This document shows positions 5,725 through 7,592 of a stretch of 7,592 nucleotides of DNA, one piece after another. The position numbers and the translations under genes are program-made. Source of the stretch: Desulfuromonadales bacterium (GTDB lineage Bacteria > Desulfobacterota > Desulfuromonadia > Desulfuromonadales > BM103); the NCBI GenBank assembly GCA_030630015.1, contig DAOVNV010000118.1:1-7592 (forward strand), written 5' to 3'. The notes beneath the pieces are model-generated. The model was given only the letters and a program-made list of their open reading frames with translations. It searched no databases and was not told the DNA's origin. The stretch's first letter is position 1, and each line of letters begins with the position of its first letter.

Positions 5725-6329
5725 GATGGTTCCAGGTCACGATAGATGCCGGTGACCTTACCGATGATCGAGATGTCCCGATCCGGACCGACGAGAATGG
5801 GGGCCAGTTCCCGGTTGGCAGGTTCCAGTCGGATTTGGTCCGCTTCCCGGAAAAATCTCTTCAGGGTCGCTTCACCATCGACCAGGGCAACGATAATATT
5901 GTTGTTTTCCGCTGTCGGCTGCGGCTGCACCAGCGCCAGGTCGCCATCCAAAATTCCCGCCTCGATCATCGAATCACCCTTGACCCGTAGAAAGAAGCAA
6001 TCTTCATTCCTGACCCGGCTGGAGTCGATAGTAAAATGCCCCTGAATATCTTCGATTGCAGGGTGCAGTGCTCCCGCGCGAACCGTTCCGGCAATCGGCA
6101 GCTCCATTCTGTTGCTGCGCGGTTTCGATAAAACAATGCTGCGGGCATGGCCGGAACGTTTGAGGCAGCCCTTCTTCTCCAAGGCGTCAAGATGCCGGGC
6201 CACACCAAAGGTGCTGCTTATGCCCATGTGTGCAGCAATATCGCGCAGGGTCGGAGGATAGCTGTTTTCGTCGATGAACCGGGCGATGTAATCGAGGACT
6301 TTCTGTTGTCGGGCGGTCAGTTTGGACAT
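5721..6329 (-). CDS. lexA: LexA, SOS response repressor and self-cleaving protease
   Basis: LexA represses SOS genes and cuts itself when RecA filaments form on damaged DNA. The 202-residue protein matches E. coli LexA in length and order. An N-terminal winged helix (LTARQQKVLDYIARFIDENSYPPTLRDIA) is followed by the recognition-helix region ISSTFGVARHLDALEKKG (about 37-54). The Ala85-Gly86 cleavage site is in VRAGALHP; catalytic Ser120 is in VKGDSMIEAGILDGD; catalytic Lys157 is in GEATLKRFF. The E. coli equivalents are 84-85, 119 and 156. The recognition helix differs strongly from E. coli, so a different operator is expected, and a palindrome in its own promoter fits. GGAG lies 5 nt before the ATG. 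It is the first gene of the lexA-unknown-dinB operon, and its TGA overlaps the next ATG. Confidence 0.97.
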   Translation of the reverse strand: MSKLTARQQKVLDYIARFIDENSYPPTLRDIAAHMGISSTFGVARHLDALEKKGCLKRSGHARSIVLSKPRSNRMELPIAGTVRAGALHPAIEDIQGHFTIDSSRVRNEDCFFLRVKGDSMIEAGILDGDLALVQPQPTAENNNIIVALVDGEATLKRFFREADQIRLEPANRELAPILVGPDRDISIIGKVTGIYRDLEPS

Positions 6330-6338
6330 AGTGGCTCC

Positions 6339-6360
6339 ATAGTGTTCATTTGAGCACTAT
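6339..6360. promoter_or_regulatory. Candidate LexA operator (autoregulation of lexA operon)
   Basis: A 22-bp near-perfect palindrome: left arm ATAGTGTTCA (6339-6348), spacer TT, right arm TGAGCACTAT (6351-6360), pairing at 9 of 10 positions. It begins 9 nt upstream of the lexA start codon, just beyond the ribosome site CTCC/GGAG (6335-6338), and overlaps the edge of the predicted -10 and the likely transcription start. This is the placement expected for an autorepressing LexA. The sequence is neither the E. coli CTGT-N8-ACAG box nor the GGTT...ACC type reported for Geobacter. Assignment to LexA is inference from position and symmetry. Confidence 0.75.
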
Positions 6361-6387
6361 TAGGCCATGATGCGGGGAGATTGTCAA
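6359..6387 (-). promoter_or_regulatory. Candidate sigma-70 promoter of the lexA operon
   Basis: On the minus strand a perfect -35 TTGACA (6382-6387) is followed after 17 bp by CCTAAT (6359-6364), preceded by TG one base upstream (an extended -10). The -10 lacks the conserved first TA, so the element relies on the strong -35 and the TGn. Transcription would start around 6352, inside the palindrome at 6339-6360. Confidence 0.6.
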
Positions 6388-6426
6388 TAGGTGGCGATGC
6401 TTGACGAGGGGTGGAAAATAGATATT

Positions 6427-6647
6427 ACCACCCGTTCGCTTTGCTCACTAGAGGCACAGAGGACACAGAGAAAGAAAAATCAAAAGATTTTGGTTTTGTT
6501 TAAACATCAAAAAAAACAAGAAGGTTTTACATGAAAGTGTCTCGGTTGAAATCGCCTTTAATAGCAAGTACTTATGAATAGTCCCTGACTATTTAATGGT
6601 TCTCTCTATGTCCTCTGTGCCTCTAGTGAGCAAAGCGAACGGGTGGT
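6427..6647. repeat. MITE-like element with 45-bp terminal inverted repeats
   Basis: Two 45-bp arms, 6427-6471 and 6603-6647, are inverted copies with a single mismatch (C in the left, T in the right). Each starts ACCACCCGTTCGC and ends near GAGGACAYAGAGA. The 131-bp core is AT-rich and holds no convincing gene; only a 16-codon frame at 6531-6581 is seen. No transposase and no clear target-site duplication is visible at the edges. The element fills most of the gap between lexA and fmdB. It looks like a non-autonomous miniature element or a large stem-loop; the GAGGACACAGAGA-type motif is common as an intergenic repeat in other bacteria (from memory). Confidence 0.85.
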
Positions 6648-6671
6648 TTCATGCTTTTTTTGCGTTGTCAC

Positions 6672-6703
6672 AAAAAAAGGAGTCTGCCAGTAGCAGACTC
6701 CTT
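6672..6703 (-). terminator. Rho-independent terminator of the FmdB-family gene
   Basis: A perfect 11-bp stem, AAGGAGTCTGC (6677-6687) pairing with 6693-6703, has a 5-nt loop. Read on the minus strand it is followed by a run of seven T (6672-6678, two of them shared with the stem). It lies about 43 nt past the stop codon of the minus-strand FmdB gene. Confidence 0.9.
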
Positions 6704-6746
6704 CTCAAACCATTTCGAAACGGCACGCGTTTCGGTTTTAGACCGC

Positions 6747-6932
6747 TCAGCCAAAGCCCGAACCGGCCGGACTGGCGCATCCGCCTCCACCCTCAGTTGA
6801 TCCGGAGAAGAGGGAAACAACGCGCTTGGCGGGTTTGCCGCAATGGGGACAGGGGACTTCCTGCTCCGGTTGGCGTTGGAGTTTTTCGAAGGTTTCTTCG
6901 CAGTCACGGCAGTGATATTCAAATAAAGGCAT
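6747..6932 (-). CDS. FmdB-family zinc-ribbon protein
   Basis: This is a 61-residue protein of the FmdB / putative regulatory CxxC_CxxC_SSSS family. It begins MPLFEYHCRDC, the family hallmark, and has a zinc ribbon from Cys8-x2-Cys11 and Cys28-x2-Cys31 (CRDC and CPHC). A low-complexity Gly/Ser tail follows, with one more Cys (GGGGCASPAGSGFG). The family was named for a proposed regulator of formamidase in Methylophilus, but the role of most members is unknown. The start at 6932 is chosen because GGAG lies 6 nt upstream and homologues begin MP-F-EY-C; an in-frame ATG at 6944 would add four residues but overlaps that ribosome site. It has its own promoter (6960-6988) and terminator, so it is a single-gene unit. 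No neighbour indicates its job. Confidence 0.9.
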   Translation of the reverse strand: MPLFEYHCRDCEETFEKLQRQPEQEVPCPHCGKPAKRVVSLFSGSTEGGGGCASPAGSGFG

Positions 6933-6959
6933 AAGGAACTCCATGAAAAGATTTTCTGT

Positions 6960-6988
6960 AATATATTCAGAAACCGGTATGTAGTCAA
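6960..6988 (-). promoter_or_regulatory. Sigma-70 promoter of the FmdB-family gene
   Basis: On the minus strand TTGACT (6983-6988, 5 of 6) and TATATT (6960-6965, 5 of 6) are separated by exactly 17 bp. The predicted start near 6953 leaves a leader of about 20 nt with the GGAG ribosome site in it. Confidence 0.75.
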
Positions 6989-7011
6989 GTAGGTAGAATG
7001 AAACTTTCTTT

Positions 7012-7152
7012 GTAACTGTTAAGCAGGCCCGATTTTTGTGCTCTGGCAAGGCGTGAGCAGCGCAGAAGCGCAGCATACACCAGGTATGTGAGCATTTGAG
7101 CAGCACAGCAACGCAGCTAGAGTGCAAAAGGCGGGATTTGCTGAATAGTTAC
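7012..7152. repeat. 141-bp imperfect palindrome (dispersed-repeat candidate)
   Basis: The stretch begins GTAACTGTTAAGCA and ends with the near inverse TGCTGAATAGTTAC; its centre is CATAC-ACCAG-GTATG at 7074-7088, exactly at the midpoint. Between ends and centre the arms agree in blocks (for example TTTTGTGCTCT against TTTTGCACTCT, read inverted) with many scattered differences, like an old inverted duplication. It has no coding potential and lies between the divergent FmdB gene and the metallo-hydrolase gene, next to both promoters. Its sequence is unrelated to the other two palindromic elements of the window. Confidence 0.75.
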
Positions 7153-7173
7153 CTTCCTTTTTAGTCCGTTTTT

Positions 7174-7182
7174 TGATATAAA
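7174..7182 (+). promoter_or_regulatory. Candidate extended -10 for the metallo-hydrolase gene
   Basis: TGA followed by TATAAA (7177-7182, 5 of 6 to consensus) gives an extended -10, with no good -35 at the proper distance. Transcription would start near 7189, about 18 nt before the GTG start. The motif begins just after the 141-bp palindrome. Confidence 0.4.
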
Positions 7183-7206
7183 TTCCAGGTCCTTGAGGGG
7201 GGAACT

Positions 7207-7592
7207 GTGGAAATATTCACTTCCAATTTCGAATCGCAATCAATTGTTCGTGAAGGCCTCTGTCTGTTCCATCATGGTGCAGGGAACGGTGTGACCGGTT
7301 CCTGTCATGAGCTTCGGCTTTCAAGCGGGGAGGGTGTCCTGGTCGATTGCGGGATGTTCCAGGGGCGGGAGCGGGGTCAGTCGTCGCCTGCAGGGCTATG
7401 CCGGACGGGCGCGAAAAATCAAGTTCAGGATCAGATTGATTTTCCGGTCAAGCATATTAAGGCCCTGGTTGTCACCCATGTGCATATTGATCATGTCGGG
7501 CGCATCCCGTACCTGTTGGCGGCCGGATTCAAAGGACCGATCTATTGCTCTGAGCCATCGGCTATCCTCCTGCCACTGGTGCTGGAGGACGC
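7207..7592 (+). CDS. Metallo-beta-lactamase-fold hydrolase, beta-CASP/RNA-processing type (3' truncated by window edge)
   Basis: The first 128 complete codons are present. The metal-binding signature HVHIDH (His91, His93, Asp95, His96) lies in VVTHVHIDHVGRIPYLL, and the earlier blocks GVTGSCHEL and GVLVDCGMFQG are typical of MBL-fold RNases of the CPSF/YsiB-like group. The following AGFKGPIYCSEPS also fits. The family cuts or degrades RNA with two zinc ions; whether the beta-CASP domain is present cannot be seen here, so the RNase role is inference. GTG 7207 is chosen because an in-frame stop lies at 7174-7176, no other start lies between, and GAGG (7195-7198) is 8 nt upstream. Between DCGMFQGRERG and DQIDFPVKHIKAL there is a linker with an extra Cys. 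The gene is divergent from fmdB, from which the 141-bp palindrome separates it. Confidence 0.85.
   Translation, partial: MEIFTSNFESQSIVREGLCLFHHGAGNGVTGSCHELRLSSGEGVLVDCGMFQGRERGQSSPAGLCRTGAKNQVQDQIDFPVKHIKALVVTHVHIDHVGRIPYLLAAGFKGPIYCSEPSAILLPLVLED

Noticed and set aside
6331..6420. Search for E. coli-type (CTGT-N8-ACAG) or Geobacter-type (GGTT...ACC) SOS boxes upstream of lexA
   Set aside because: None was found by eye; only the ATAGTGTTCA/TGAGCACTAT palindrome is present.
6531..6581. 16-codon frame inside the MITE-like element with an AAGG upstream
   Set aside because: It is too short, sits in an AT-rich mobile-looking core and has no sign of conservation.
7081..7104. Partial resemblance to the lexA palindrome (TGAGCATTTGAGCAGCAC) inside the 141-bp element
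   Set aside because: The half sites are direct rather than inverted and are explained by the larger palindrome.

Overview
The window reads like a stretch of chromosome from a member of the Desulfuromonadales (Geobacter/Desulfuromonas/Pelobacter relatives). This is inferred from the overall flavour of the proteins: a PxxKW cysteine-rich protein, a YkgJ-type cysteine cluster protein, an FmdB zinc ribbon, a Gram-negative-type ferrochelatase, and many small CxxC proteins. No rRNA or tRNA is present to confirm it. I see no prophage, transposase, CRISPR array or secretion cluster; most of it is housekeeping DNA separated by unusual palindromic intergenic elements.

Left part (1-1767, + strand): the C-terminal half of uroporphyrinogen decarboxylase (hemE), then ferrochelatase (hemH), then a 60-residue CxxC/CxxC protein whose ATG overlaps the hemH stop (ATGA). 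This haem-synthesis operon ends at a strong symmetrical terminator (1738-1767). The terminator also serves the convergent gene, a PxxKW family cysteine-rich protein (1825-2103, minus). Divergent from that gene is a YkgJ/CxxCxxCC protein (+, ending 2543). It is followed by an alpha-D-phosphohexomutase (phosphoglucomutase/phosphomannomutase, 2631-4052) with its own likely promoter.

Middle part (4051-6360): between the convergent phosphohexomutase and DNA polymerase IV genes lies a 195-bp element built from two inverted REP-like hairpins with outer arms. On the minus strand follows a compact SOS operon, lexA - 82-residue unknown protein - dinB. Both junctions are 4-nt ATGA overlaps. The lexA promoter carries a 22-bp near-perfect palindrome sitting on the -10/start region, a convincing candidate for this organism's LexA operator. 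It does not resemble the E. coli or the published Geobacter SOS box. The unknown middle protein is therefore predicted to be SOS-controlled and translated in step with an error-prone polymerase.

Right part (6361-7592): a 221-bp MITE-like element with 45-bp terminal inverted repeats, an FmdB-family zinc-ribbon gene on the minus strand with a clear promoter and terminator, a 141-bp imperfect palindrome, and the start of a metallo-beta-lactamase-fold hydrolase of the RNA-processing (beta-CASP-like) type that runs off the end.

The best candidates for something undescribed are the SOS-coupled 82-residue protein with its operator, the hemH-coupled CxxC mini-protein, and the three architecturally different palindromic intergenic elements, two of which share a 17-bp module.
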